This document shows positions 45,300-57,395 of a DNA stretch of 64,000 nucleotides, in pieces. The notes under the pieces were generated by a model. That model was not told the origin of the DNA and ran no database searches. It worked only from the letters and a program-made list of their open reading frames with translations. Within the stretch, counting starts at the first letter, position 1; every line of letters starts with the position of its first letter. The stretch is from Asterella californica (taxonomy: Eukaryota; Streptophyta; Marchantiopsida; Marchantiales; Aytoniaceae): NCBI GenBank assembly GCA_036924285.1, contig JAYKYS010000014.1, forward strand, positions 2,418,001 through 2,482,000, written 5' to 3'. A program made the position numbers and the translations under genes.

Positions 45300-45860
45300 G
45301 CCCGAGAGTCAATAATAACCAACTTGAAGTTAAACGGAGGCTAGCGCTGCAGTGCAGTGTGAGGCAGATGAATGTATGTGCTTCAAGGATTGGGATTCAT
45401 TCTGGCCCATAAACAAACATAAAGCATCCGATTCGGTGACACAAACTGAGACTCAATGACGATGACACTACCCAGTAGTCTAAGGGGCTGGTCCCACTAC
45501 CTGTTTATTAAGCTCTCGTCGAAGTCAAAGTAACAAACTTCCCTCGAGATGAAGGCAAGGAATCATGATATGTTTACGTCATAATCAGGGCTCAGACAAC
45601 GGTTCCAAGGCCCCCCAGCAGAGGCTTGACTTCTTCTCTCGCTAAGTCAACTTCATCTGACGAACGCGAGAGGTAATATTACCGTAATACGAAAACGGGG
45701 TTTCTCGATCCTACTTGTCCATATTCGAAGGTAGGAAAACGGAGATCCAACAGAAGAGACAAAAAGTGAAAGGACCAGGTCAGATTCGCTTCGTGTCTCG
45801 AACGACTGGGTCAAAGTTGCCTTTCTTGCTTCCTGTCCCACACTCCGATCGGCTTGAAAT
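45300..45860 (+). repeat. Left copy of a ~0.6 kb dispersed direct repeat
   Basis: Shares with 52930-53530 a series of words in the same order: TTAAACGGAGGCT, AAGGATTGGGA, TCAATGACGATGACACT, CCAGTAGTCT, ATGATATGTTTACGTCATAATCAGG, CCAAGGCCCC, TTCGTGTCTCG and CCGTCC/CCGATC near the end. Diverged, with indels. Confidence 0.8.
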
Positions 45861-46547
45861 GTACCTTTGGCAGATGATACCGGCAGGACAAGAACATGAA
45901 ACAAGCAGCCAGTTACCTGCAGCGCATATGACCTGGCGATTCGGTGGGGAGAAAGCAGCGGGCGGACTTGGCGCGCGGACAAGGAATCCAGAATCCACGG
46001 CGGCAACCGTCAGGATGCAACTAGCAGTCCTCAGTTTCTATATTTGAGTATGAAGAAAAGATTCTTTTTCGTTCCAAAATTTTCATCTGAACATTTTCCA
46101 ATCAATACTAACAATAAAGTAAAAAGTAAAAGTAAAATAAAGTAGTTTGTTTTGAGAGGAATCATAACTTATAAAGCTAGAGAGGAGTTATAATTTGATT
46201 CCTTCTTTCAGAGATTCCCTATTCGGATGAAAACGTAATCACCAGAAACATTTTTTATTTTAAAAGTGAATTAAATGCACGATGTCTTGCTTGCTTTGAT
46301 TGGCCATGACGAAAAGGAACAGAAGTAATTCGAATCCCAACGAGTTCAGGATCTAGACGGCTTCCGCTCACTCACTCGATCGTGAACGACGACATCTACG
46401 AATCTAGATCGAACTGGAACTGCACAGCAGGAAATTCGTAGCTTCTCCGATCGCCACTTCTTTTCTCGAAATGTCCAGGAGACTAGGGCACGCAAGGCAG
46501 CAACGAGCTCGAGGTCAGACAGACAGATTCGCAGATCAAGAGCTCGA

Positions 46548-46550
<3 letters not shown>

Positions 46551-46587
<37 letters not shown>
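46551..46587. repeat. (GA)n microsatellite
   Basis: About 18 GA units, downstream of the receptor kinase gene. Confidence 0.95.
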
Positions 46588-46589
<2 letters not shown>

Positions 46590-47099
46590 TCCAACAGGCC
46601 GCGTACTTTTATTTCCACTATGTATAATTGATCAGCTGCCGTTACATTAAGCAAGTAAGTAAACAGTATTAACTATATGATCCAGTTCTAAGCAAAACGT
46701 TAGTTAAATCTACTTGACGTTCGAAGCGAATTTTCATGGTGTCAGCTAATTAGAAAGTTAAACCTATACATCAATTGCAACGGGATCATAGTACTTACTC
46801 GATGGAGCCTTCTTCGGTCGTATTATCTGCTAATCATTTCAACAGACACGATCTTGACGAATGTACCTGATCATGAGATAATTTGTATCTAATCAAGTCT
46901 CACCTCATGCATTAAGCTTTGGTTGCCGCTCTATAATGATAGTGTACAAAATTTGAGGAACAACCCGAATTCGGATTCAAACGAGCCTTTATCGACAAAC
47001 AGTCTAGTAGATAGAGAGATGATGAATGAGAAGTGGTACGAACTCTCGAGACTCTGAGGCAAAATCGTGAAGCTATTAACCGAATCGAGATCACTAGGT
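46590..47099. other. 3' flank of the receptor kinase
   Basis: AT-richer, no domain. Would hold the 3' UTR of the minus-strand gene; no clear polyadenylation signal chosen. Confidence 0.3.
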
Positions 47100-50093
47100 C
47101 TAATAACGTCTGCCATCGTAATCGCTCATAAGTTGCACCTGAGAAGTAGCACTGACTAATGGGGTCGAGGTGGGCATGCTCTGGTCGAAGGACTGGGTAG
47201 TACTACTGTCCTCCGAAGTCAGGGTGATGGTAGTGGGCGCGGACGAAGGAGGAGTGCTGTCAGTTTCTAATCTGAACAGGGAGCAGTCCTTGAATAGAAT
47301 GTCGAGCTGCTTCACCACTTCGGTCATGCTCGGCCGGTCGACGGGGTCTTGAGAGCAGCATTGCAGAGCCAATCGAGCCCAAGCTTCGGCTATGTCAGCT
47401 GGACACTGGCCTGCCATGTAAGGATCCACCAGCGACCAGAGCATTTCTGCGTCCTTGGACATAGCCACATGTCTGACGATGTTCTTCCCCTGCGTGATCG
47501 CCTGTCTTCCTGTCAGCAGAACCATCAGAAACACTCCGAAACTGTAAACGTCGCTCTTGTCTGTCAAGGTGTGAGTGAGACAGTATTCGGGGTCCAAGTA
47601 GCCGGGCGTTCCTTTCACCAGAGTGTCGATTCCACCGCCGACTCCCCCTTCCTCGTCTGGCTCCGGGGCATTCTTCGACACTCCGAAGTCGGCCACCTTG
47701 GCTTGGAACTTTTTGTCGAGAAGAATGTTGCTCGCTTTGATGTCTCGATGGTAGATTGGAGGGTTAGCTTCCGTGTGCAGATAGTTGAGGCCCCTGGCAG
47801 ATCCCAGAGCGACCCGAAGTCGAGTCGGGAAGTCCAAGGGAGTGGTCGAGTGGGGAGGAAGATGATCCTCGACTGTGCCGTTCTCCATGAATTCGTACAC
47901 CAGAAACTGATCTCCCGAAACCTCGTCGTGACAGTAGCCCTTGAGGGCCACCAGGTTCCGATGGTGCACTCGTGACAGAAGCTCGATTTCCGTCTCGAAC
48001 TGCTCGCTCGACCCGGCAGCCATCCCTGCTCGCTTGATGGCAACCTTCGACCCGTCCGCCAGAAGACCCACATAAACTTTCCCGAAGCCTCCAACTCCCA
48101 ACACGTTCATGTCGCTGAATTTGTTGGTGAACTCCTCCATCTCCTCCCATCTCCACTCCTTGAGTCCTGTCGCCCTCACCTTCGAAAACGTTCCCACGCT
48201 TACGAACGGCCTCCTCATCGGCGGTTGAGACTTACGCCGCTTCCGAATCACAATCAGTACGACCACCATACCTAGTACTATACCTCCAAGTACTCCGACA
48301 ACAATGCCTGCTATGGCTCCTGCAGTCGACAGACCTGAAGAACTCCCAGAACTTGAGCTATAAACGATGATTCTCAGCAGTTCGTAGGGTCCGAACGTCG
48401 GATCGTCTGCAAGATCCCACTGGGAGAAAGCGGAGGCTATTCTCGTGGTCTCGGACTCGTTGAAAGTTCTTCCCGTGGCAGGGAAGAAATGCAAATGCAT
48501 CGACAGACGAGGGCCTGGCTCGTAAGTATAATCGAAGATATCGACCTGATCTACGGAGAGTCGCAGTGCCGACGAGATGTAGACTACGAAGCCACGCTCA
48601 TAGAGATCGAACACGCTGAATCCAGGACTCTTGAGCCGGTACCAGACGATGATGGGAACCGCACATCTGCATCCATTATCCTTTGCGTTGGGCACGAGCA
48701 TGGAAGGGTCCGAACACCTGTCAGCGCCACACGTCGAATCGAGATTGGATGAGGAGTTGATGATGCCCCCGACTTGAAGCTCCGTCTCTACGCTGTTGAG
48801 TTGACAGTTCACTGACAGGGTCTGCCCGTCGCAGAGCGGATTCCCGTAGAACCAGAAGTTTGCTCGACTCGTGGGGAGACGGAGAAGAGACGCATTGTTC
48901 GGCCAGTTGGAGATGTTGTTGTTCTGGAAGTCCCAAATGAATCTGCTGTTGGCCTCGTCGTAGATCGGGGCTGAGCCTAGACTTTCAGGAATCGAACCGG
49001 AGAGTCGATTATCGTCAAGCATCAAGTAAGACAGATTCCCCAAAGAACCCAGTTGGTCAGGAACGTTACCCGAAAGACCGTTGTCTGAGAGGTCGAGGGC
49101 CGTGAGCTCAGGGGGCAAACTGGGAATGGAGCCGTTCAGTCGGTTCTGACCCAAGACGAGAACTCCCAACTTCGGGGATGTGCTCATGTCTGGAATCTCT
49201 CCTACGAGATTACAGTTCCTCAAACTGAGCTTGAGCAAGGTGGGAATCTGAGCATACTCCTTTGGTATGGTAGAGCCATCATCGAAGCGGTTGTTATCCA
49301 GCTGAAGAATCATAAGGCTCGACATATTGGCGAGTTCCGGAGGCAAACTACCTGTTAAATTATTGTTGTCTAAAAGCAAGTGCACCAGATTCGGAAGTCT
49401 ACCCAGTTCTGGAGGTATGGTGCCAGAAATCGAGTTGTTGTTCATGTGCAGATGCTGAATGGCCGTAAGGTTCTGGAAGCTCGTAGGCAGTGGTCCAGTG
49501 ATCTTATTCTCGTCGATCTGGATCCTATCCAGGTTGACGAGATTTCCAAGAGAGTCCGGGAGGCTCCCTGAGAACTGATTGCCGTTCAACAGCAGCAGAA
49601 ACAAACTCGTCAGATTCCCGAACGTGTCAGGGATGCTGCCACTCATCTGGTTCCACATGACATCGATAATACTGAGTGCTTGGAGGTTCCCGAGCTCCGG
49701 TGCCAACGTTCCCGAGAGATTGAGACGAAGGAGACGAATCTCCGTGACGTGAGAGAAATTGCTGCTCCTCAAGCTATCTGGATAATCGCTCTCTACGCAC
49801 ATCACTCCTGTCCAACGATTACACGGATCTCCATTGTCGAACCAATTTGGCAGCTGCTCTCTACTGTTCGTCAAACTGTTCCTGAACGCTATCAAAGCTT
49901 CGATCTCTGCTGGGTCCGTCGTAGGAGTCGACTGAGATGAACTTATGGATACACACATCCCAAAAACCGCAAGCAAAAGCACCAACTTGAAGCATCTCAC
50001 CTCCAAACCTAATGGAGACGACATGGTTAACACTGATGGACCAGAACAGAAGGAGATCATCTTCCCACGCGTTGGACTACCGTGAAGAATCAT
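47100..50093 (-). CDS. Intron-free LRR receptor-like protein kinase, LRR-VIII-1 type
   Basis: A complete 997-residue plasma-membrane receptor kinase. The first ATG is at 50091-50093. A later Met (residue ~24) directly precedes a good signal peptide (CFKLVLLLAVFGMCVSIS), so that start is equally possible. Residues ~60-110 are the LRRNT-like cap (W-x-GDPC...WTGVMC), followed by about ten leucine-rich repeats to ~370. The juxtamembrane ectodomain (CRCAVPIIVWYRLKSPGFS, then GPRLSMHLHFFP and FGPYELL) is diagnostic of LRR-VIII-1. The transmembrane segment is ~590-615. The kinase (~655-935) has GVGGFGKV, VAIKRA, HRDIKASN (~778), VADFGVSK (~799) and GTPGYLDPEY, all active residues present. Relatives in seed plants have many introns, while this copy has none and no frame damage. 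That suggests an old functional retrocopy. The ligand is unknown. Confidence 0.95.
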   Translation of the reverse strand: MILHGSPTRGKMISFCSGPSVLTMSSPLGLEVRCFKLVLLLAVFGMCVSISSSQSTPTTDPAEIEALIAFRNSLTNSREQLPNWFDNGDPCNRWTGVMCVESDYPDSLRSSNFSHVTEIRLLRLNLSGTLAPELGNLQALSIIDVMWNQMSGSIPDTFGNLTSLFLLLLNGNQFSGSLPDSLGNLVNLDRIQIDENKITGPLPTSFQNLTAIQHLHMNNNSISGTIPPELGRLPNLVHLLLDNNNLTGSLPPELANMSSLMILQLDNNRFDDGSTIPKEYAQIPTLLKLSLRNCNLVGEIPDMSTSPKLGVLVLGQNRLNGSIPSLPPELTALDLSDNGLSGNVPDQLGSLGNLSYLMLDDNRLSGSIPESLGSAPIYDEANSRFIWDFQNNNISNWPNNASLLRLPTSRANFWFYGNPLCDGQTLSVNCQLNSVETELQVGGIINSSSNLDSTCGADRCSDPSMLVPNAKDNGCRCAVPIIVWYRLKSPGFSVFDLYERGFVVYISSALRLSVDQVDIFDYTYEPGPRLSMHLHFFPATGRTFNESETTRIASAFSQWDLADDPTFGPYELLRIIVYSSSSGSSSGLSTAGAIAGIVVGVLGGIVLGMVVVLIVIRKRRKSQPPMRRPFVSVGTFSKVRATGLKEWRWEEMEEFTNKFSDMNVLGVGGFGKVYVGLLADGSKVAIKRAGMAAGSSEQFETEIELLSRVHHRNLVALKGYCHDEVSGDQFLVYEFMENGTVEDHLPPHSTTPLDFPTRLRVALGSARGLNYLHTEANPPIYHRDIKASNILLDKKFQAKVADFGVSKNAPEPDEEGGVGGGIDTLVKGTPGYLDPEYCLTHTLTDKSDVYSFGVFLMVLLTGRQAITQGKNIVRHVAMSKDAEMLWSLVDPYMAGQCPADIAEAWARLALQCCSQDPVDRPSMTEVVKQLDILFKDCSLFRLETDSTPPSSAPTTITLTSEDSSTTQSFDQSMPTSTPLVSATSQVQLMSDYDGRRY

Positions 50094-52925
50094 CGATCTA
50101 GTTCGTCCCCAGAGAACTAACTACCGCCTGCCTGTTTTCCTTAACCCACTGCTTTAATTTCTCAAGCTAGATCTAACTCGGTACATTGAAGAACTCCCCC
50201 ACCAAAATCCTCTCGTCGCCAGCGCTAGCTGCAGCCTCATCGAACCCACCTAAATCCTCTTGTCACCAGCAACCTCGAGCTCCTGAACGTTTGCAAGACG
50301 TAATAAATTACAGATCCTGTCCCTGAAGCTGCCACAACCTTGCAGATCAGGCCTAGGAAGTCTGCTCGGAAGTGGTGAGAGGCTCGTGAATTGATCAAGC
50401 ATAATCTGTTCCCTCTTTAAAAGTACCGGTACCTGAGGACCTCTGATTGAACTAATAACAAACAACGCCCTGGCGCCATGGGAGGTCACCACCACTAATC
50501 GTCTCGTGAATTGGAGAACTCTATGATCCAATAGCCCCTGGCTCCAGCGTAGCCGATCGATGAGGGAGATCTCAATTCATTTTCAGGTTGCGCCTCGAGC
50601 TCGCCGCATGCAGGTGATCAAACTCCAACACCTCTACAGTTGTCAAACTAATCTTATCCTCAGCTTTACAAGTACATTCTTACAAATACAAAACCGGATG
50701 ATTCTCGTGGCCTGCTTTCTTTTGCTTCAAGGCCCAGATATATCCAGTCCTCTACGACTTACAGCGAGCTGCCAAATACCAAACACAACGCCCTGTACTC
50801 TCGCTGCTGCAGAGCCTCATGAGTCCAATTGCAAGCAGCGGCGGCAGCATCAATCATTCCTGGTCAGGACCCCGTGTCTCTTCGACGACCGCCTATAGCA
50901 GTACAAGCTTGCGCTCGATCAAACTGCACAGCTGTCGCGCGAGTCATCACTACTTCTGAAGTAAAGTTTAGATCCCACCTTGAATATGACACCAGACTCG
51001 CTCACTATTTTCTGGGCACCTCACTACTCTGGACAACCCACATGTACACACACCTCACCAAATCTCGTCTCCTAGCGTTTCTTCTACACACGTTGTCAAA
51101 CGAATCCCATCAAACGTGTGAATAGAAACGAATGCCCCCACGTAACAGTCTTTTTCCTCCAATCCCTTGAGCTCCCTCAGGACTATCTTTTATCCAAGTG
51201 CTACGGACGCGTCTTCACTGCACGCACGAGCCTCGTTCTTCTTTTGCCTTTCCTTTCAGTTTTCACTCCTTGTCTTCAAACTTCAACTCTCCACTATATC
51301 TGAAAGCTCATCTTCGCTCGTCCTCTTTTGCCTTTCTTCTCTCGTCGAGCACTGAGCTGAGTCAGAAGAAGATCAGATCTAGATGGATCGAACTGCTGCT
51401 CCTCTCCTCTCCTCCCCTCCTCTGCTCTCCTCTCATCCCCCTCCTCCATCTTACGCCTTTGCTCTCGTCGAGCTCCCCTCTCTAGATCTCCTCTCCTCTC
51501 CTCTCCCCCCGCCGCCGGGAAGTTCCGCCGTTACCCTCGAGCTCAGTCTTGGTCCCAGTCGAACTCTGTCCGATGTTTGGACATTCTCGTCAGTCCCAAG
51601 GACGGCGGAAGGATTGTCTTCAAGAGTCAAAAGAAGTCCAAGTTCCAAGCCGAGCGTTAGTCACCCTTCAGCTGAAGTCGGCGGTGGATCGGCAGTCGGG
51701 ATCAGCAAGTTGGGCCAATTTTCGATGACAGTACTCGTTCATGATAACCCCAACCCCACGAACAGAAAGACAAAGGAAAAATAGTCTTCGAACTACATTC
51801 GTGAGTCAACACAGTCGTCGAGCTTCTGGTCGAGTCCATTTGTAAATAGACCCGGCAGGCGTGCTGACTGCTGCCGTCGTACTTAGATCGCCCGAACTTA
51901 CGGGTAAGGAATTCTCTCTGCCCTCGAGCTCGTACTTGCCTGAAGTATGGTATCTAACTTGGCCATAACGGTTGCAACTACTACTGTGCTAAACCAAAAG
52001 GTACATACTCGTTTACTAGTCTCTAGATAGTGTTCCTCCCTTTGTCTAGTACCAGCTGGGTATTCTGTTGGCGATATCTACAGCCGTGGAGCGGAAGATA
52101 ATCGGGACCTTTAATTTAAAGCTAGATTTAGATCATCACATGGACCCCCTGGAGTATATTATGGTTTGGCACATGCACCGTTTTAGTCGGTCCTCTTACG
52201 AGACTCCCCGAATATATAGTACGCACTAGTCCGCTTCAATAATCTCATTCTGTTCATTCTCAACTATCCTTCTCTACATATTCGATCACGGGCTCCTTCA
52301 GGAGTTACCTACGATTTTCATGTTCTCCATATCGTGCATCTTCTTACGCTGTTTCATGAAGGACAGACCATTAAATACATTAATGTGGTACGAGTGCAGC
52401 AGCTGTTAATGTCCGTCCATGAATAGGTCCACATGTTTGACGCGATATACGCCATTTCCTCGGATCCACTAACTAACAACCCTCTTCCTCACGAATGACT
52501 GGCATGGGTTTTGCTCGATCGAGTATGACTTCACACATAACCGGCGCCTCCATCATTTTTCTGCAGTTTTTTCCTTTCCTTTCCTCTTCTGTAGATCGCC
52601 AAGTGGTTGAAGCTGACAGAGTTTCGTGTACTGTTGTGATGTGTATCACGTTCTTAACTCGCCGATCGGATATCGATCAGTGTTTAAAACTCCCCTTATG
52701 AGAAGAAGAGAATCTAATTTCGGAGCCCAACCAAACAGCTAATATACTGTTAAACGTTAACAGTACCAGTGAGAATTAATATCCCCATCTTATTTCTATC
52801 CTACCTCGACATGAAAGGCATGCAGGTCCAAACATACTTGAGGGTGTAACGTGATCGAGCTCGTTTCTTCTGGCTTGGAGACTCTATGCCATAATCCGGT
52901 GATAAGAAATGCCTGCAGGCCCAAG
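50094..52925. other. Receptor kinase upstream region and spacer
   Basis: Contains a CT-rich stretch (51370-51510, mostly CCTCT and TCCCC words) that keeps short frames open on both strands, and no recognisable domain. The receptor promoter must lie at its left end. I saw no convincing TATA on the minus strand in the first 300 bases. Confidence 0.4.
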
Positions 52926-52929
52926 ATTC

Positions 52930-53530
52930 AGTAACCATGTTAATTAAACGGAGGCTGCAGTGTAGTGCTCGATCCAAGGATTGGGACCTACTCGGGCCGT
53001 GACAAACATACGCATGGATCGATCGGTGACCCACATATCTGGGAGTCAATGACGATGACACTTGCCCTGAATTTGAGATATCGTCCTCTGCAGGGCCCAG
53101 TAGTCTCATGATCAGCTCTGAAACTCCGAGTCAAGTAAGCTTCGGAATCCAAGCTCGAGATCATAAACAGTTGTTGGGACACGGGAGAGAATGATATGTT
53201 TACGTCATAATCAGGCCTCAGGCAATGGTACGTAGCAGAGGTGCCAAGGCCCCACCAGAGAGAACAGAGAGGCTTGGATTCTCACGTAATTCAAGCCAAC
53301 TTAGTCTAAGAGGGTAATGACCCTTGACTTTCCTCTCGGACGGTTCTTCACGGGCTTTTCTGTCTGTCGATTTTCGCATGTCGTTTCACGTAATAAGGTC
53401 GAAAAGGGCAGGTCCTACAGAAGAGATAAGAAGAAGTGGAAGGACTGAGTCAGAATCCCTTCGTGTCTCGTTCGGCTGCGTCAAATTTGGCTTCTCTACT
53501 ACTTCCCGTCCAAAACTCCGTCCGCCTAAA
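52930..53530 (+). repeat. Right copy of the ~0.6 kb dispersed direct repeat
   Basis: Partner of 45300-45860, same orientation, with the receptor kinase gene between them. Confidence 0.8.
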
Positions 53531-54765
53531 GACTTGTCTGACGGTTTTCGTGTAAGACAAGTATGCTTCTATCACTCCGGCTCGGACAATCGGAGCCGGA
53601 CTTTCCAGTACAGTACTATGAAGAACGGATCTTGAGACTTTGAACACAGTAACCGGTTCAACCGGTGAAGCTTACACGCCCTGGTGTCTGGAGTCTGGAC
53701 ACGCATGAAAGTCTGAGTCACGGTCATTGTAGATGTTGCCGTGACTGCCTACCAAGTCTCAAGGTATCGACCGGCTGCCGGACTGAGAGATGGGAAAGCG
53801 TGTGTTTGGAGCTTCGAGTGATTCGTGATTCATCCATCGGTCGCTATGGTCTCACGGGTGTTTTTCTTTAATTTTATAATTAATTAACTAGTAATACTTT
53901 CCCCTATTTTCGCACCCCTCGCGGTTGTTGGAGCGTTGAAAGGATCGGCTTTTTTCCTTTTTGAGCATCTCCAGTTGAGACCCTATCTCATACTCTAACG
54001 TTATTCTAATGAGTACTGCAGCACATTAAACTTTTATCTAACTGGAGAATGTTATTACCTTAATCAAATTTCTATTCTAGATATTCATATATAAGAGATA
54101 ATATTCTTTCTCAAACTTTTCTTATACCAAAAATTACAAGATTAAGATGAGAAGATGTAAGTCCACAATGTCAAGTTTGTCAGGGACTGCATAACTTCTC
54201 TAGTCATTTCGATTCAATTATTTCTAACAGTGTTCAGGAGATCTCTTTACGAATATACACTGCATTTGTCGAGTGAGTGGAAGTGGGACGTCCAATTCAC
54301 GGTGAACATATCTAAAAAGTCTTACAAAAGTTACGAGAATCCTTTACTGCTAAGGTTTGAGTTTCGCTATTAGAGAACCTTCTTTGATAAGACAAAATGC
54401 AGTCTATGATGATGAGTATTAGTAGTATACTCACTTGACGGAAGCGATGCGGTTCAATCGAAACGAAACTAGAAAAAGTCAAATGAAAAGAATATATAGA
54501 GCTTCGGGTACGCCGCTCGAGATGCTCTTGGTGTTCGTAAGATCGTATCCTTACGTTGGATGGTGGGGGTCCTTTGTAGTTTTCCCGCGTGAATCCGGAT
54601 TGCTTTTGGTCAGAGCAGCAACGTTAACCTTTTGGTGAGGACTTCTGGAGGACTTGGTAAATACATGAGCTGACGCACTTTGCGGTGCTAATGTCGGTGA
54701 TGCTTGAAATAGGGAAAACCATCTGAGGCATTTGCTAGACATATTTTCTGGAAGAGGTTCTTCCT
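53531..54765. other. Spacer, no supported gene
   Basis: Becomes AT-rich past 53870. No domain or RNA gene recognised. Confidence 0.3.
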
Positions 54766-54775
54766 TGCATATTCA

Positions 54776-54799
54776 CCCTCTTCCGAGTTCGGAAGAGGG
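54776..54799. repeat. Perfect 11 bp hairpin
   Basis: CCCTCTTCCGA, two bases, TCGGAAGAGGG: the palindrome at the head of the first AT-rich unit. Confidence 0.9.
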
Positions 54800-54807
54800 G
54801 GCATGCC

Positions 54808-54861
54808 GTTTGATTTAATACCTAACCCTTCCTGCCGGAAGGGTTAGGTATTAAATCAAAC
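54808..54861. repeat. Perfect 25 bp hairpin, 4-base loop
   Basis: Arms 54808-54832 and 54837-54861 are exact reverse complements around a TGCC loop. Related fold-backs with different sequence occur at about 55128-55190, 57346-57395 and 58613-58664. Confidence 0.95.
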
Positions 54862-57066
54862 ACCTGGTGAAATTATTAATTGTTGAGTAGAGCGATAATT
54901 CACACAAGACTTATGGCTTTTTTCTTGTTCTTTTTGTGTTTGCAGGCATGGGCTAATAAATAATATTTATGAGATTTTTTAATTATTTATGTGTACTTAG
55001 TATATATTTTTTATTTAACACTTATATAATTCTCTATCAACAAAAGAAAAAAAAAAGTTCCCAAAAAGTTCATGTTGCATGCATATTCACCCTCTTACGA
55101 GTCCGGAAGAGAGAGAAATGCATGTTCGTTTAATTTAATATCTAATCTTTCCGACAGGGAAGTTTAGGTATTAAAATAAACTCCTCACTAAAGTAATGAA
55201 TAGATGAGTACATGTTTCCGGTCTTGTACTTTTTGAAGCACGAGCAGACTCAACGTTTATGGTTTTTTTCTGTTCTCCTCGTGTTTCCGGGCATGAGCTA
55301 ATCAATAATATTTATAGAATCTTTTAATTTTATACATCTACTTAGTATATATTTTTTATTTAATATTTATATATATTTTATAACAATAAACGAGCAAAAG
55401 TTCCCAGAGTTCATCGAGCATGCATATTCATCTCTTCCAAGTTCGGAAGAGAGGAATATGTAAAGACGTTTAATTTATCATCTAAATTTTCTGGTAAATT
55501 AAACGGCATACAAAAATAATATTATGATACGATTGTAGTCCACAGTTATGTTCCCCGTGCGCGCTGAAATCCACTCTCTTTATTGATTTTCTCCGCAAGA
55601 TCCGGTATGCATTCTAGAGTTAACATATAATATATAAAAAATTTAATTTAATTTTAAAAATATTAAAAATTTTCTCTATAACATTTATATGATTTTCATT
55701 AACATCTCTAAGTCACCCTCGCTATAGTGACGTGGTCTAGTGACATTTGTAGATTTTTACCTTTTTTTTACGTTTGTTTTTTTCCTACACCCGGCAAGAT
55801 GTACACTGTGGATGCATATTCGCTTAGACACACTTTTATATGTGCCATGGACCGATAGACAATATCAAATAAGGCTATATTTTCAATTCTCTATGGTCAA
55901 GAAGAGTCAATAACAAGGGAACGAAAATAGGTTGCTAAAGATATTATGCTGAATGTATCATAAATATATAAAAGATATTTTCTATTTCCAAATCAGACAT
56001 TTCTGTCATTTCTAAATATATATATAGGAAAGTAAATATGAAGATCTACATTAAACAGTACAAATAGTTCTAAATTCTAAATATTTAATATCTTGAAAAG
56101 TAAAGGAAATTACCTCCATGATAAATATTATATTTGCTTCCCTTCAGAATATCCTCACTCGTAGTTCCCTTCATACTCTTCCCTCTGAAGACGGAAGAGT
56201 GTAGCAAGCTTAATTTATTATCCCACGGTTAGGTAATAAATCAATATAATAATTAAATCGTCTTTTAGTTAATAAGCTGTCGCACTTGTAGTCTCGGGGA
56301 AACTTTGGTTCGCGTTTCATTAATGGGGTTTTGTCTGGATTTTCTGTAATTCTAAATATAATTTTCATTTAATAATTATATATAAATTTAGATTTCCATT
56401 ATACCTTACTACAGAATTTATACATAATATTTATATATTTTCTGATGAAAAAGAGAGCAAAAATTCCAAAGGTGGTTGAGAATGGTTATTTGATAATAGC
56501 CTTAGATATCGATAGCATCTAGAGCACGCATGTGGCAAAAATGAACTCTACATTGCAGAGTTCAATTTTGCAATAAAAAGAAAATGTAAACATACGATAA
56601 TAATTAACTGACATGTTCATTTCATTTCTGATGAAATCAGATCTCCTGCAAGATAAGATCTGCAAAGGTCAGTGGTGCCTATTTCTCAAAAAGGAGAAAC
56701 AACAATAATAAAACCATAATAAAATCTCGATCAGATATAAGCTCTGGTATGTTGATGGAATAAGAAATGAAAAAAACAGAAGAAATTCGTTTGCAACTAA
56801 TATGCATGCAGCATGAACTTCTGGGGAACTTTTGTACGCTTTTTCTTATCGGAAAAGATATAAGTGTTATGTGAAAATTCTACAGCAAGCTGACTGGAAG
56901 AATCCAATTTAGCCATAAATGTTAGTGTTAACCGCAGCTAGAATTGTAAAGGAGTCCAGATATAACCAATAAAGAGAGCAAAGACACATTCACTTATGAG
57001 AGTATTAAGTGTGAGATGTTATTTTAAAAGAAAAACATTAATTCAACCAAGAACTAAACTAAAACC

Positions 57067-57081
57067 TTGCATATTTGAATA

Positions 57082-57126
<45 letters not shown>

Positions 57127-57142
57127 ATATTCAAATATGCAA
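57067..57142. repeat. (ATT)n microsatellite held between 16 bp inverted repeats
   Basis: TTGCATATTTGAATAT (57067-57082) and its exact reverse complement (57127-57142) flank a run of about 14 ATT units. A shorter ATT run follows at 57145. Confidence 0.95.
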
Positions 57143-57345
57143 AGTTATTATTATTATTATTCTTCGGAGGATACTCACAACCATGAAAGTTCTTGAAAGT
57201 GTTGAAAGTGATAAAGTGGGTTAGAAATATAATATCAAGTGTTAACCTGGTCTCTGGTTAGTTTATTCACCCTAGAAAGAAGATATATTCACCCTTGACT
57301 GAGGCTGTATATTCACCCATGTACACTTAGACAGTGTGTATGGGG

Positions 57346-57395
57346 TATAATTTAGAGCTAACCCTTTTCTAAGGAAGGGTTAGTTTTAAATTATA
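57346..57395. repeat. Imperfect 21 bp hairpin of the AT-rich family
   Basis: 57346-57366 pairs with 57375-57395 at 19 of 21 positions, with the AACCCTT/AAGGGTT core. Confidence 0.85.

Noticed and set aside
47170..47975. Plus-strand frames of 60 and 208 codons
   Set aside because: Antisense to the kinase domain of the receptor gene; no domain.
51383..51784. 133-codon frame with Ser/Pro-rich start
   Set aside because: The open frame comes from a CT-rich stretch. No domain, and the opposite strand is also open.
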